From: Chitinophaga sp. CF418
GTDB lineage: Bacteria; Bacteroidota; Bacteroidia; Chitinophagales; Chitinophagaceae
Length of the DNA stretch: 64,000 nucleotides
Assembly (NCBI RefSeq): GCF_900142925.1
Contig: NZ_FRCN01000007.1
Coordinates: 124,001 to 188,000, forward strand
Direction: 5' to 3'
The notes below the pieces were generated by a model, which was not told where the DNA came from, did not search any database, and worked only from the letters and a program-made list of their open reading frames with translations. How positions within the stretch are numbered: position 1 is the stretch's first letter; each line of letters opens with the position of its first letter. Shown one piece after another: positions 51,970-60,663 of this stretch. The position numbers were made by a program, and so were the translations under genes.

Positions 51970-52767
51970 TCAGATCTTGCTGGGAGCCGCCCCATACATT
52001 TTCTTGAACGCAAAGGAGAAGTGGGAGAGATCTTCAAATCCTACATCAATATACACATCTGAAGGGGCTGCACCTTTTTCCTTGATCCGGTAATAAGCTT
52101 CCTGTAATCTCTTCTGTTGTAACCATTTACCCGGAGTTGCATTGAATGTTTTTTCAAAGTCCCGTTTAAATGTCGATAGACTTCTCCCCGTTAAATAAGC
52201 AAATCTGTCTAACGGCACATTAAAATGAAAATTCTTGGTCATAAATGCTTCCAGGTCTATTTTCCCGGGTTCCGTGAGATCGAACAGTATGTCTTTTAAC
52301 GCCGGATTGGTTTGTAGCAGTACAGCGATAGCTTCTTTTACCTTTAGCGACAGCAATACTTCATTGTTACCATGCATCAGCGCATCATAAGGCTGTAAAG
52401 AGTCCATATAACTCTTAAGAAGGGGATGGGAGTGCAGCAACATGACCGGTGGCGTTTGCAGATGCTGCCCTGAAGTATACCCATATTCAGCAGCAAAATT
52501 CCTGAGCGTCTGCTGATCAAGGAAAACAGAGATGTTCTTATATTCACCATTTGCCGGCGGCTGTTTGGTGAATTTTATCAGGCTGTTTCTTCTGCTGAAT
52601 CTGAAACAATCTTCGTGAAAAGTGTACTGTTTTTCTCCATCCGACATAGTAAGTGTACCAGATAACTGGTAACTGAACACATGTTCAGGTACAAATTGTT
52701 CACCTTGTCTCGTCTGGTTGTAATAGCAGGAATAAGTGATCTGTTTCAATGGTTTTTGTTCGCTCAT
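51970..52767 (-). CDS. AraC-family transcriptional regulator
   Basis: 265 residues. N-terminal AraC-type cupin (HVFSYQLSGTLTMSDGEK), C-terminal HTH pair (LDRFAYLTGRSLSTFKRDFE and VYIDVGFEDLSHFSFAFKKM, GAAPSKI end). It follows the SDR gene by 62 bases with a hairpin between. Target not known; the SDR gene is a candidate. Confidence 0.88.
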   Translation of the reverse strand: MSEQKPLKQITYSCYYNQTRQGEQFVPEHVFSYQLSGTLTMSDGEKQYTFHEDCFRFSRRNSLIKFTKQPPANGEYKNISVFLDQQTLRNFAAEYGYTSGQHLQTPPVMLLHSHPLLKSYMDSLQPYDALMHGNNEVLLSLKVKEAIAVLLQTNPALKDILFDLTEPGKIDLEAFMTKNFHFNVPLDRFAYLTGRSLSTFKRDFEKTFNATPGKWLQQKRLQEAYYRIKEKGAAPSDVYIDVGFEDLSHFSFAFKKMYGAAPSKI

Positions 52768-52784
52768 ATCATCCTGAATAAATA

Positions 52785-52810
52785 ACCTGACTGCCAGGAG
52801 ACAGCCAGGT
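52785..52810 (-). terminator. Hairpin after the SDR gene
   Basis: ACCTGACTG (52785-52793) pairs with CAGCCAGGT (52802-52810) with one mismatch; on minus TTATTT follows. Confidence 0.5.
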
Positions 52811-52829
52811 ATGACAAAACTAGAAATTA

Positions 52830-53666
52830 TTATTTAGTATTATCCTCGTCTGTAGATTCACTTACAGAAAGCCATTTATCCAGCTCTTCCCGTCTTACAG
52901 CATCTGCCTGTTTCAGCAAATTAGTAGCATCACTACCTAAAACGAGATGTACAGGTGGCTCCGGATGATCTGCCAGCTCTACCAACACTTTTGCTGCCTT
53001 CTCAGGATTACCTTTGGGAATGAATTGATTGTTCTTAAAGATCTCAGCCCTGCTGTCAACGGTAGACTCATAACCTTCTACATGCGGAGCTAAACTCATG
53101 GATGCTCCTGCCCAGTCTGTGCGGAATCCGCCTGGTTCTACGGATGTTACCTTTATACCTAATGGTCCCACTTCTTTTGCCAGTGCTTCACTGAATCCGG
53201 ATAATCCCCATTTGGCACTCTGGTACATGCTTAATCCTATACTGGTGATACGTCCGCCAACAGAACTAACCTGTAATATCCTGCCGGAACGTTGTTTTCT
53301 CATATGAGGAAGTACGGCCCTTGTAATTTCTACAGGCGCATAGAGGTTTGTCTCAAACTGACTGCGTACCTGTTCATCTGTAAATGCTTCGGCAGCGCCA
53401 ACGATGCCAAATCCTGCATTGTTCACCAGCACATCAATACGGCCGAAATGAGCAATTGTATCTTCCACCGCTTTATATACCTGCTGATAATCCGTCACAT
53501 CCAGCTGAACGGGAAAAATGCGGTCGCCATATTGCTGAACGAAATCATTGAGTTGTGTGGGATTTCTTGCAGTCGCTGCCACTACATCTCCTTTTGCCAG
53601 CACTGCGGCAGTTAAACTCCTGCCTAATCCTCTTGAACTGCCTGTGATAAACCAAACTTTAGTCAT
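52830..53666 (-). CDS. Short-chain dehydrogenase/reductase
   Basis: 278 residues. Cofactor loop ITGSSRGLGRSL (6-17, NADP-type), NNAG, catalytic Ser in QVSSVGG and YQSAK. Classical SDR with a C-terminal extension. Substrate unknown. A TAATTTTG box lies on minus at 53689-53696. It is probably separate from the arsenic operon (69-base gap, own promoter). Confidence 0.9.
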   Translation of the reverse strand: MTKVWFITGSSRGLGRSLTAAVLAKGDVVAATARNPTQLNDFVQQYGDRIFPVQLDVTDYQQVYKAVEDTIAHFGRIDVLVNNAGFGIVGAAEAFTDEQVRSQFETNLYAPVEITRAVLPHMRKQRSGRILQVSSVGGRITSIGLSMYQSAKWGLSGFSEALAKEVGPLGIKVTSVEPGGFRTDWAGASMSLAPHVEGYESTVDSRAEIFKNNQFIPKGNPEKAAKVLVELADHPEPPVHLVLGSDATNLLKQADAVRREELDKWLSVSESTDEDNTK

Positions 53667-53735
53667 AATCTTAAGTTTTAACGTTACTCAAAATTACAGA
53701 CTCCCGACTGACGCAGGTTTGTTACAAAGTTCAAT

Positions 53736-54827
53736 TTAGTTTGTTATAAAGTTCACATCACTCCAGCTACTGGTGCCCTCTAAAAAGTGCACCACATCAT
53801 CAACCGTCTTTTTAGCTGTGCGTCCAACCCCGATCAATGTGGCAGAGGCGAACCCTGTCCAGGAGCCATATCCCACCAGCCAGAGCCCTGCAATATTTAT
53901 AGCTTTCGTTTCATGTGTGTGGATCTTTCCATCTGGCTGAAAGATTTCCAGTGGTGCCAGATGCTGTAAGGCAGGAAGAAAACCAGTACAGAAGATAACA
54001 GCATCAACGGCTTCCTGCCGGCCGCCATTCCAGCCAATGCCGTCTTCATAGAAATAATCAAAAGATGGTAAAGCATGATATACATCCCTTTCAATGGCCT
54101 CGCGTACAAGCGGCACCTTTACAATATGACCAAGAGGGCGCGGTTGATAGTTTTTTCCTTCCTGCCGGGCTTTATAAAGTGCGGTAGCCGCATCAAAGAG
54201 ATAACGCCCGTCTATATGATCAGGAAGGAATGAAGGGGCATTTCTGGTCGTCCACAATACATTTGCAACTTTGGATACCTCCGCCAGTATCTGGGCGCCC
54301 GAATTACCTTCGCCGGCCACTACAACCCTTTTGCCGGCAAATGCAGCAGGACCGCGATAATCAGCAGAATGTATAACCGTCCCCTTGAAAAGGGACTTAT
54401 CCGGAATATCTGGAATAATAGGATGGGAGTAGTTGCCTGTAGCGCTTATAACAGCCTTTGAGATATACGTCCCCTGGCTGGTCGATAATATGAACAGATT
54501 ATTTTCTTTTCTGACTTCCAATACCTCAACCGGCCTTTTCACCGGAAATTGGTATCTGCTCTCATAATCCCGCAGGTATTGAAGCGTTTCATTCCTGGTA
54601 GGGTATTTGTCGCTTCCACCGTTCATGATAACGCCGGGCAGTGAGCTCCATTGCGCGGGAGAGAATAATGTAAGCGAATCCCATACATGCTGCCAGGCGC
54701 CTCCCGCTGCGGTTTCCTTATCCAGCAAAACATAACGTAGCCTCGTTCGCTTCAGGTAATAAGCTACAGCCAGGGCACTCTGGCCTCCTCCAATAACAAT
54801 TACATCGTATACATGCTCCTGGCTCAT
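53736..54827 (-). CDS. arsO: ArsO-type flavin-containing monooxygenase
   Basis: 363 residues. FAD motif VIGGGQSALAVAYYL, NADPH motif VVAGEGNSGAQIL, and DSLTLFSPAQWSSLPG as in the ArsO family found in arsenic operons. Its proposed role is oxidation of an arsenic species; chemistry not settled. Last gene of the ars operon, 31 bases after arsC. Confidence 0.85.
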   Translation of the reverse strand: MSQEHVYDVIVIGGGQSALAVAYYLKRTRLRYVLLDKETAAGGAWQHVWDSLTLFSPAQWSSLPGVIMNGGSDKYPTRNETLQYLRDYESRYQFPVKRPVEVLEVRKENNLFILSTSQGTYISKAVISATGNYSHPIIPDIPDKSLFKGTVIHSADYRGPAAFAGKRVVVAGEGNSGAQILAEVSKVANVLWTTRNAPSFLPDHIDGRYLFDAATALYKARQEGKNYQPRPLGHIVKVPLVREAIERDVYHALPSFDYFYEDGIGWNGGRQEAVDAVIFCTGFLPALQHLAPLEIFQPDGKIHTHETKAINIAGLWLVGYGSWTGFASATLIGVGRTAKKTVDDVVHFLEGTSSWSDVNFITN

Positions 54828-54858
54828 AGCTCAAATTCTTACCCGCTAATCTAACTGT

Positions 54859-55272
54859 TTAAAGATTATTTTCAACAAATTGCCTGGAATACGTTTTAAT
54901 CTGCTCTCGCACACTACGGAACGATTCCATGATCTGTTCCGGTGTTCCCGTTGCCTTTGCCGGGTCGGGGAAGTTCTCATGAAATTTTACTGCGGATGAT
55001 GGGAAAACAGGACAGCGCTCCTTCGCATTATCACAGACGGTAATTACATAGTCGAAATCGATATCCCTGTACTCGTTGACATTGTTGGATGTATGCCCGG
55101 AAATATCAATTCCGTCTTCTGCCATAATAGCAACCGCTTTAGGATTTACACCATGTGTTTCAACACCTGCGCTGTAAACGATGGCTTTGTCTCCTGCAAA
55201 ATGTTTTAAATATCCTTCTGCCAGTTGGCTGCGGCAGCTATTGCCCGTACAGAGCACGAGTATTTTCTTCAT
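54859..55272 (-). CDS. arsC: Arsenate reductase, low-molecular-weight phosphatase type
   Basis: 137 residues from the ATG at 55272 (MKKILVLCTGNSCRSQLAEG); a frame to 55338 is open but the start at 55272 puts the P-loop CTGNSCR (8-14) where the family has it. Reduces arsenate to arsenite, using thioredoxin or a thiol. Further Cys in TVCDNAKERCPVFP. In the ars operon, 29 bases after acr3. Confidence 0.94.
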   Translation of the reverse strand: MKKILVLCTGNSCRSQLAEGYLKHFAGDKAIVYSAGVETHGVNPKAVAIMAEDGIDISGHTSNNVNEYRDIDFDYVITVCDNAKERCPVFPSSAVKFHENFPDPAKATGTPEQIMESFRSVREQIKTYSRQFVENNL

Positions 55273-55301
55273 GAAGATTGTATTTAAATCGTTATGATCA
55301 A

Positions 55302-56387
55302 TTAAGCAACTATGTTTTGAATTTCCTGGCCATACCATTTTTTGCGCAGCCAGAATGCAAGATTTACAAGGGCGATGAGAGCAGGAACTTCTACCAGTGG
55401 CCCTATCACACCGGCAAATGCCTGTCCGGAATTGATCCCGAATACACCGATCGCCACAGCAATAGCCAGTTCGAAATTGTTACCGGTGGCAGTGAAGGCA
55501 ATAGCGGTATTTCTTGCATAATCAGCGCCTAATGCTTTGCCAATAAAAAAGCTCAGCAGGAACATGATAGAAAAATAGATCACCAGTGGAATGGCAATAC
55601 GTACTACATCCATCGGAATACGTACAATAAGCGCCCCCTTGAGACTGAACATCACAATAATGGTGAACAGTAATGCGATGAGTGTAACAGGAGAGATAAG
55701 AGGAATGAATTTCCCCGTATACCACTCTTCTCCCTTAATGCGTATCAGACTATATCTGCTGATGATACCAGCGGCAAATGGTATCCCCAGGTAGATCATT
55801 ACACTCCGGGCAATATCACCGATACTGATATCGATGTTCAGTCCTTTCATTCCAAACAAAGGAGGTAATACGGTAATAAACACATACGCATATACACTGT
55901 ATAACGCTACCTGGAAGATGCTGTTGAGCGCCACCAGCCCCGCAGCATATTCACGGCTGCCCTCTGCAAGCTCATTCCATACAATGACCATCGCAATGCA
56001 ACGGGCAAGGCCGATCAGGATTAACCCCGTCATATATTCAGGATACCCGTTCAGAAAAAGAATAGCGAGCACGAACATTAATATTGGGCCGATCACCCAG
56101 TTGAGCAGGAGGGAGGCACCGAGGATTTTTGTATGCCTGAACACCTGTCCCATTTGTTCATAGCGGACTTTGGCAAGCGGTGGATACATCATCAGTATCA
56201 ATCCCACAGCAAGCGGAATATTGGTTGTTCCGCTGGACATCTGATTGATATAGGAGGGAAACGCAGGCAGAAAATAACCTGTGGCTACTCCAATAGCCAT
56301 CGCGAGGAAGATCCATAGCGTCAGGTACCTGTCCAGGAAATTTAATTGCTTTCTGTTATGCGCAGGTGTACAGTTATTAGCAGACAT
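55302..56387 (-). CDS. acr3: Acr3 arsenite efflux permease
   Basis: 361 residues, ten membrane helices (bile acid/Acr3 superfamily). Signature GLARCIAMVIVWNELAEG with the conserved TM4 Cys, and the TGNNFELAIAVAIGVFG helix. Pumps arsenite out. 15 bases after the GNAT gene. Confidence 0.96.
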   Translation of the reverse strand: MSANNCTPAHNRKQLNFLDRYLTLWIFLAMAIGVATGYFLPAFPSYINQMSSGTTNIPLAVGLILMMYPPLAKVRYEQMGQVFRHTKILGASLLLNWVIGPILMFVLAILFLNGYPEYMTGLILIGLARCIAMVIVWNELAEGSREYAAGLVALNSIFQVALYSVYAYVFITVLPPLFGMKGLNIDISIGDIARSVMIYLGIPFAAGIISRYSLIRIKGEEWYTGKFIPLISPVTLIALLFTIIVMFSLKGALIVRIPMDVVRIAIPLVIYFSIMFLLSFFIGKALGADYARNTAIAFTATGNNFELAIAVAIGVFGINSGQAFAGVIGPLVEVPALIALVNLAFWLRKKWYGQEIQNIVA

Positions 56388-56402
56388 ATTTTATTAGTTT
56401 AA

Positions 56403-56891
56403 TCAAACCCCAACAACATTACTTCTTCTTTCCATCAGCACAGTATTCCGCCAGATGCCATTCATCTGACCTATCTTCTCCCGGTAACCCACCTGCCTGA
56501 ATCCATTTTGTTCATGCAGTCTGATGCTCGCCACATTCTCAGGGAAGATGCCCGCCTGTAAAGTCCAGAACCCATGACCTTCACTTTCACTGATCAGTGC
56601 CTGGATCAGCTTATTACCTGTTCCTTTCCCCCTGGCAGGTTCCCCGACATATACGCTGACCTCCGCCACACCGGCATACACACAGCGGCCGGATACCGGT
56701 GTGAGAGCGGCCCATCCCAGGACCGTATCATTTTCTATGGCTACCAGCCGGCAGCTTTGCGTATGTGCCTTGTCCCATTCCTCCCAGGAAGGAGCGCTTG
56801 TCTGGAATGTCGCATTACCGGTTGCAATGCCGCTTTCATAGATAGTTTTTACCTGCTCCCAGTGCGCAGGTTGCATGGAAATGATCTGCAT
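56403..56891 (-). CDS. arsN: ArsN-type GNAT acetyltransferase
   Basis: 162 residues. ESGIATGNATFQTSAPSWEE, EVSVYVGEPARGKGTGNKLI acetyl-CoA loop, and GIWRNTVLMERRS: the Pat/ArsN1 subgroup. ArsN1 proteins acetylate L-phosphinothricin and the arsenical antibiotic arsinothricin. Placed between arsM and acr3 with 9- and 15-base gaps, so the arsenic role is likely. Symbol based on context; the substrate is an inference. Confidence 0.85.
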   Translation of the reverse strand: MQIISMQPAHWEQVKTIYESGIATGNATFQTSAPSWEEWDKAHTQSCRLVAIENDTVLGWAALTPVSGRCVYAGVAEVSVYVGEPARGKGTGNKLIQALISESEGHGFWTLQAGIFPENVASIRLHEQNGFRQVGYREKIGQMNGIWRNTVLMERRSNVVGV

Positions 56892-56900
56892 ACGTAAATC

Positions 56901-57746
56901 TTATTTTGTACAGCAGCCAGGTTCGCAGCAGCTGGTAGCCGTTGGTTTCTCTGCATAGACAGTTATGCTGTAAATGCCTGTCTGACTGTTTTTAAAGTCT
57001 TTTATCTCATCGGCAGACAGATACCCAGACAGGATATCATCCGGTATAATAATGGCTTTCTCTTTCTGTACCGTAATATCCGCAAAACCATTGTTATGGA
57101 TTAAATCCAGGTAAACCTGTTTCTGTATAGCGCCCGATACACAGCCTGCATACATCTCAGCGGCTTCCTGTATAGCCGGTGGCAGATCTCCCTCCAGTAC
57201 AATATCGGAAATACTGAAATGACCTCCCGGTTTTAATACCCGGTAAATCTCTTTCACCACGGCATCTTTATTGGGAACAAGGTTCAACACACAATTGCTG
57301 ACCACTACATCAGCCACATCGGCTGTAACCGGCATCTTTTCAATATCTCCCTGTCTGAACTCGACGTTATTAAACCCGCGTACCTCCGCATTGGCACGCG
57401 CTCTTTCTATCATCGCCGGTGTAAAGTCTATACCGATCACCTTACCCGTTTCACCTGTTTCATGTCTGGCTATAAAACAGTCATTCCCTGCACCGCTGCC
57501 AAGGTCTATTACTGTGTCACCTTTCCTGATCTGCGCAAACTGGGTAGGCAGACCACATCCCAGACCAAGGTCTGCATCGGCATTGTAACCTTCCAGTGTG
57601 CTATAATCATCACTCATGATGTTATATACCTCTGTGGAGCAACAGCTGGAACCGCAACAGGATGCCTGGTTACTGGTCTTATCCTGTAATGCGATCTCAC
57701 TGTATTTCTGCTTCACCATGTCCTTGATTTGCTGATCGTTTGACAT
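56901..57746 (-). CDS. arsM: ArsM arsenite S-adenosylmethionine methyltransferase
   Basis: 281 residues. SAM motif VIDLGSGAGNDCF; arsenic-binding cysteines in LGLGCGLP, VSNCVLNL and YAGCVSGAI, plus Cys-rich ends CCGSSCC and SCCEPGCC. Converts arsenite to methylated arsenicals. An ArsR-type palindrome precedes it in the arsR-arsM gap. Confidence 0.96.
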   Translation of the reverse strand: MSNDQQIKDMVKQKYSEIALQDKTSNQASCCGSSCCSTEVYNIMSDDYSTLEGYNADADLGLGCGLPTQFAQIRKGDTVIDLGSGAGNDCFIARHETGETGKVIGIDFTPAMIERARANAEVRGFNNVEFRQGDIEKMPVTADVADVVVSNCVLNLVPNKDAVVKEIYRVLKPGGHFSISDIVLEGDLPPAIQEAAEMYAGCVSGAIQKQVYLDLIHNNGFADITVQKEKAIIIPDDILSGYLSADEIKDFKNSQTGIYSITVYAEKPTATSCCEPGCCTK

Positions 57747-57768
57747 AAAAGTGGAGTTTTAAAGTATT

Positions 57769-57784
57769 ATTGTAATATTACGAT
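57769..57784. promoter_or_regulatory. ArsR operator copy before arsM
   Basis: ATTGTAATATTACGAT (core GTAATATTAC is an exact palindrome), 22 bases before the arsM ATG. Same motif as at 58133-58148. Confidence 0.65.
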
Positions 57785-57802
57785 GAATAGGAGCAAAAAA
57801 AA

Positions 57803-58132
57803 TCAACAGCACTTATTCTCCAGGCTTACCTCTCCGAAGAAACTGTTAAACAATTGTTTATACTGTTTCCAAACTGCCGGATTGATACAATAGCATACAC
57901 TGGCGCCTTCAATAGTACCCTGAATGATCCCCGCGTTCTTTAATTCCTTGAGATGCTGGGAAGTGGTAGCCTGGGCAAGCCCTAATTCTTCCACCAGGTC
58001 TCCGCATACACAGGCATTGGTCCTCACCAGGTACTGCAGAATCGCAATACGTGCAGGATGCGCAAGTGCTTTCGCCATACTGGCGAGCTCATTTTGCTGC
58101 TTGGTGAAAAGGTCTGTTTTACTTGCTCCCAT
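57803..58132 (-). CDS. arsR: ArsR arsenic-responsive repressor
   Basis: 109 residues. Winged helix with the arsenic-site cysteines in NACVCGDL (Cys41 and Cys43, in the recognition-helix region, like E. coli ArsR). The C-terminus is ENKCC (Cys108, Cys109) and may add ligands; CYC at 78-80 region is also near. First gene of the ars operon, which it should repress. Confidence 0.94.
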   Translation of the reverse strand: MGASKTDLFTKQQNELASMAKALAHPARIAILQYLVRTNACVCGDLVEELGLAQATTSQHLKELKNAGIIQGTIEGASVCYCINPAVWKQYKQLFNSFFGEVSLENKCC

Positions 58133-58148
58133 ATCGCAATATTACGAT
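58133..58148. promoter_or_regulatory. ArsR operator copy before arsR
   Basis: ATCGCAATATTACGAT, an inverted repeat with one mismatched pair, abutting the arsR ATG. Shares AATATTACGAT with the arsM copy. Confidence 0.65.
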
Positions 58149-58195
58149 GATAGTTTTAATTACCAAAAAAAATCAGGGGAAAACTTACATATTTC

Positions 58196-58735
58196 TCAGG
58201 ATAACCTATTACTAAAGATAGCCTCCGGAGAATCAACTACGGTAAAAGCATGTGCGGGATCAGTATACAGGAATCCTTTTTCTCGCATAATTGATATCTG
58301 CTGTACGAATGGATCATAGAATCCCGCTGAATTAAGCAGGATGACTTTTTTATCGTGGATACTCAGACTGTTCCATGCCATCATTTCAATCACCTCATCC
58401 AGTGTACCGTAACCTCCCGGAAGAATGATAGCTGCATCACAAAGACTGTACATCATCTTCTTCCTGGTATGCATGTCTTCCACAATATGGAGCTGCGTTA
58501 ATCTATCATGTTTGAATTCCCTTTCGACCAGCGATTTAGGCATCACCCCAATTACGTTCCCCTCATTTTCCAATGCCGCATTCGCGACAATACCCATAAG
58601 ACCACTATTGCCCCCTCCGTAGACGAGTGTGATCTTATGCTGTGCAAGCAATGCACCAAGCGTCGCTGCATGTTGTGAAAAGAGAGGATCACTTCCTGGT
58701 TTTGAACCACAGAAAACTGCTGCTGATTGAAACAT
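58196..58735 (-). CDS. LOG-family Rossmann-fold nucleotide phosphoribohydrolase
   Basis: 179 residues. VYGGGNSGLMG and PGGYGTLDEVIEMMAW are the LOG/TIGR00730 motifs. Hydrolyses (cytokinin-like) nucleoside 5'-monophosphates; physiological substrate in this organism unknown. 63 bases upstream of arsR on the same strand. Confidence 0.92.
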   Translation of the reverse strand: MFQSAAVFCGSKPGSDPLFSQHAATLGALLAQHKITLVYGGGNSGLMGIVANAALENEGNVIGVMPKSLVEREFKHDRLTQLHIVEDMHTRKKMMYSLCDAAIILPGGYGTLDEVIEMMAWNSLSIHDKKVILLNSAGFYDPFVQQISIMREKGFLYTDPAHAFTVVDSPEAIFSNRLS

Positions 58736-59022
58736 GATAAAGATGATTAGGATGCAATATTAGCAGATAAAAGTGGAATATTTATGCAGCGGGGATATCA
58801 TTGTGGGATTCCCGAAAAGCTAATACTGATAGCTGACATAGATAATAGAGGTTAGAACGGATGAATTTTATCAATTAATAATATGTTGATTTAAAATAAA
58901 GTATGTCTATGTTTTATAAAAAAAAATATCAAAATAATCATCGCTGAATCATGCAATCTCTTAACTTTGCAACATCAATAACCCAACGAAAATTTTAACA
59001 CCAAAATTTAAAATCCAAAAAC
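58736..59022. other. AT-rich intergenic region
   Basis: Holds the TAACTTTG box at 58962-58969 and no gene I can support. Confidence 0.5.
58962..58969 (+). promoter_or_regulatory. -7 promoter element before the decayed LysM-like gene
   Basis: TAACTTTG (TAnnTTTG), 53 bases before the ATG at 59023. Confidence 0.4.
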
Positions 59023-59452
59023 ATGAAAAATCTAGCAATGCTATCAGTCCTACCGCTACTACGACTACGTCTACAAAATCAGCAAGGACAAGCAATTTCT
59101 CAATCCACAAAACCTGCATATCCAAATGAGATATCAAATAAGTTACAACCATCTGAGTGATTTCTTCTGCGTCATGCGGGGATGCAACAGCCTGCGCATG
59201 AACCACGTCAACCTCAATATCTACCGGCCTTCCAAAGTCTTTTACATACCAGGTGTCATTACAACATTATCCCCGGCCGAAAGCAAGACACAAACCAAGG
59301 ATTATAACAAGCCTCCCACATATCCTGAAATCAGCCCCCACTCAAAAGATAAAATTCACCCACAATTCAGTTATGGAATAAGTCCGCAAACAGCGCATGG
59401 CATTGCATTAATCGCTGGTGCTATGTTATACGATTGTATCCGTAAGGAATAG
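59023..59452 (+). pseudogene. Decayed LysM-like gene
   Basis: An ATG at 59023 begins MKNLAM, then the meaningful frame shifts: from 59039 a second frame reads YQSYRYYDYVYKISKDKQ and RYQISYNHLSDFFCVMRG, ending VNLNIYRPSKVFYIPG, a LysM-like pattern (start Y-x-I, central L-S-D-F, terminal pG-x-x-x-IP). Translation of the later frame from its own ATG at 59126 gives only 108 residues. A stop (TAG at 59033) separates the second frame from any start. So this looks like a gene with a 5' frameshift or deletion; the LysM identity is tentative. Confidence 0.5.
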
Positions 59453-59459
59453 CCGGAAT

Positions 59460-59924
59460 ATACATACTTAAAAGTTGCAAGAGTAATTACGTCTTCGTTC
59501 TCTGAACGGAGCGTAGAAAGCTTTTCCTATCGTCGGCCAAATTCAGGTCCGGGATTACAGATTCTTTTGCCTTAACAAAGCATAAAGTGAATTGAGAATG
59601 AATGAGCTCATTCTCAACAGGGAAGCTATTGCGTATAAATTGATCTGTACGTTCTCAATAAAATCTATTAGAAGTAGATAGTCAGTATGCAGTGCTAGCT
59701 TGTTTTAGCACATGACTGTATTTCTATCGAATAAGTATTTTTTACTGGAAAGAGTTATGAGGATTATGAAACGAGCCTGGTATTCCTGCCGGGCTTCTAT
59801 TAAAATTCTGGAAAGAATTCTTCAGACAAATGAATTGTCTGCATCCTTGTAGTAATGCCGATTGTAAAGGCAGGTCTATTCGGACTATATAAAAAAATAT
59901 TGATCACAAAAAATAACAATTACA
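59460..59924. other. Intergenic region
   Basis: 465 bases, AT-rich. A weak hairpin AGCCTGGT..TGCCGGGCT (59773-59797) is the only structure. No gene. Confidence 0.5.
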
Positions 59925-60581
59925 ATGCCTAGAATAAAAACAGCGCAATCATTTTGGATGTGGTTCATGTGCCACCAGAAGGTTTATTTACGCTTGGATG
60001 AGGTAAATGAAACCGAAAAAGAAGCATGGTTAACTGAATTATTGAATCAATTACATAGGTATCATAAGGGCCTGGGATATGTACTAAATCTTGAACATGG
60101 TATCCATGCAGAATTAATAATATCGGCTGAGGGAGATTTCAGGTTGTTTGAAGAGGTCACATTTTTAATAAGTGTAGCCCCGGTGTTGGATGATTGGAAT
60201 TTCGTCGATTTTGTATATCCAACTGAGATTAAGGGCTTATTTACTCATGATGATATGGTGTTCTTTCCTGATGATATTTATTTTACCGCACGTAAGAACA
60301 ATAAACGTTTAGGATTATTGGATCTTCAGTTATACATGGATGCTACTCAGGCTAACTGGCAATCAGCGGAATTCTACAATGCCGTAAATCTGCTTTTGTT
60401 AAACCTTCTCGGGGAAATAAACCTGGCTACAACTATTGGTAAGTTTTCAGTAAATGATATACAGGATGTCTCCGGTAGAAAGCGGCTATATGCTTTACGC
60501 GAGCTGCCCAGGTTTGTATCTACACGTAACGTAATAAGAAAACTGCTTCCGGCTATGATGAGCCAGGGCATTTTATTTTGA
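59925..60581 (+). CDS. Unrecognised cytoplasmic protein
   Basis: 218 residues, no signal or membrane helix. FWMWFMCHQKVYLRLDEVNE start, then an alpha/beta pattern (ELIISAEGDFRLFEEVTFLI, FVDFVYPTEIKGLFTHDDMV). Composition AT-rich compared with neighbours. The layout resembles small stand-alone proteins of immunity-protein or DUF695 type, but I cannot place it. Terminator follows. Confidence 0.6.
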   Translation: MPRIKTAQSFWMWFMCHQKVYLRLDEVNETEKEAWLTELLNQLHRYHKGLGYVLNLEHGIHAELIISAEGDFRLFEEVTFLISVAPVLDDWNFVDFVYPTEIKGLFTHDDMVFFPDDIYFTARKNNKRLGLLDLQLYMDATQANWQSAEFYNAVNLLLLNLLGEINLATTIGKFSVNDIQDVSGRKRLYALRELPRFVSTRNVIRKLLPAMMSQGILF

Positions 60582-60614
60582 TGTGGGATTAATATTAGGG
60601 GTTTAATTAGATAA

Positions 60615-60647
60615 CAGCGCCCCGGTATCTACCGGAGCGCCTTTTTT
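60615..60647 (+). terminator. Rho-independent terminator
   Basis: GCGCCCCGGTA and TACCGGAGCGC pair around a 2-base loop, T-run follows; may also serve the convergent oxidoreductase gene. Confidence 0.8.
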
Positions 60648-60663
60648 ATACTAACAATTACAA

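Noticed and set aside
51970..53666. AraC and SDR genes as part of the arsenic operon
   Set aside because: There is a 69-base gap with a separate -7 box before the SDR gene, and neither protein has an arsenic-linked family.
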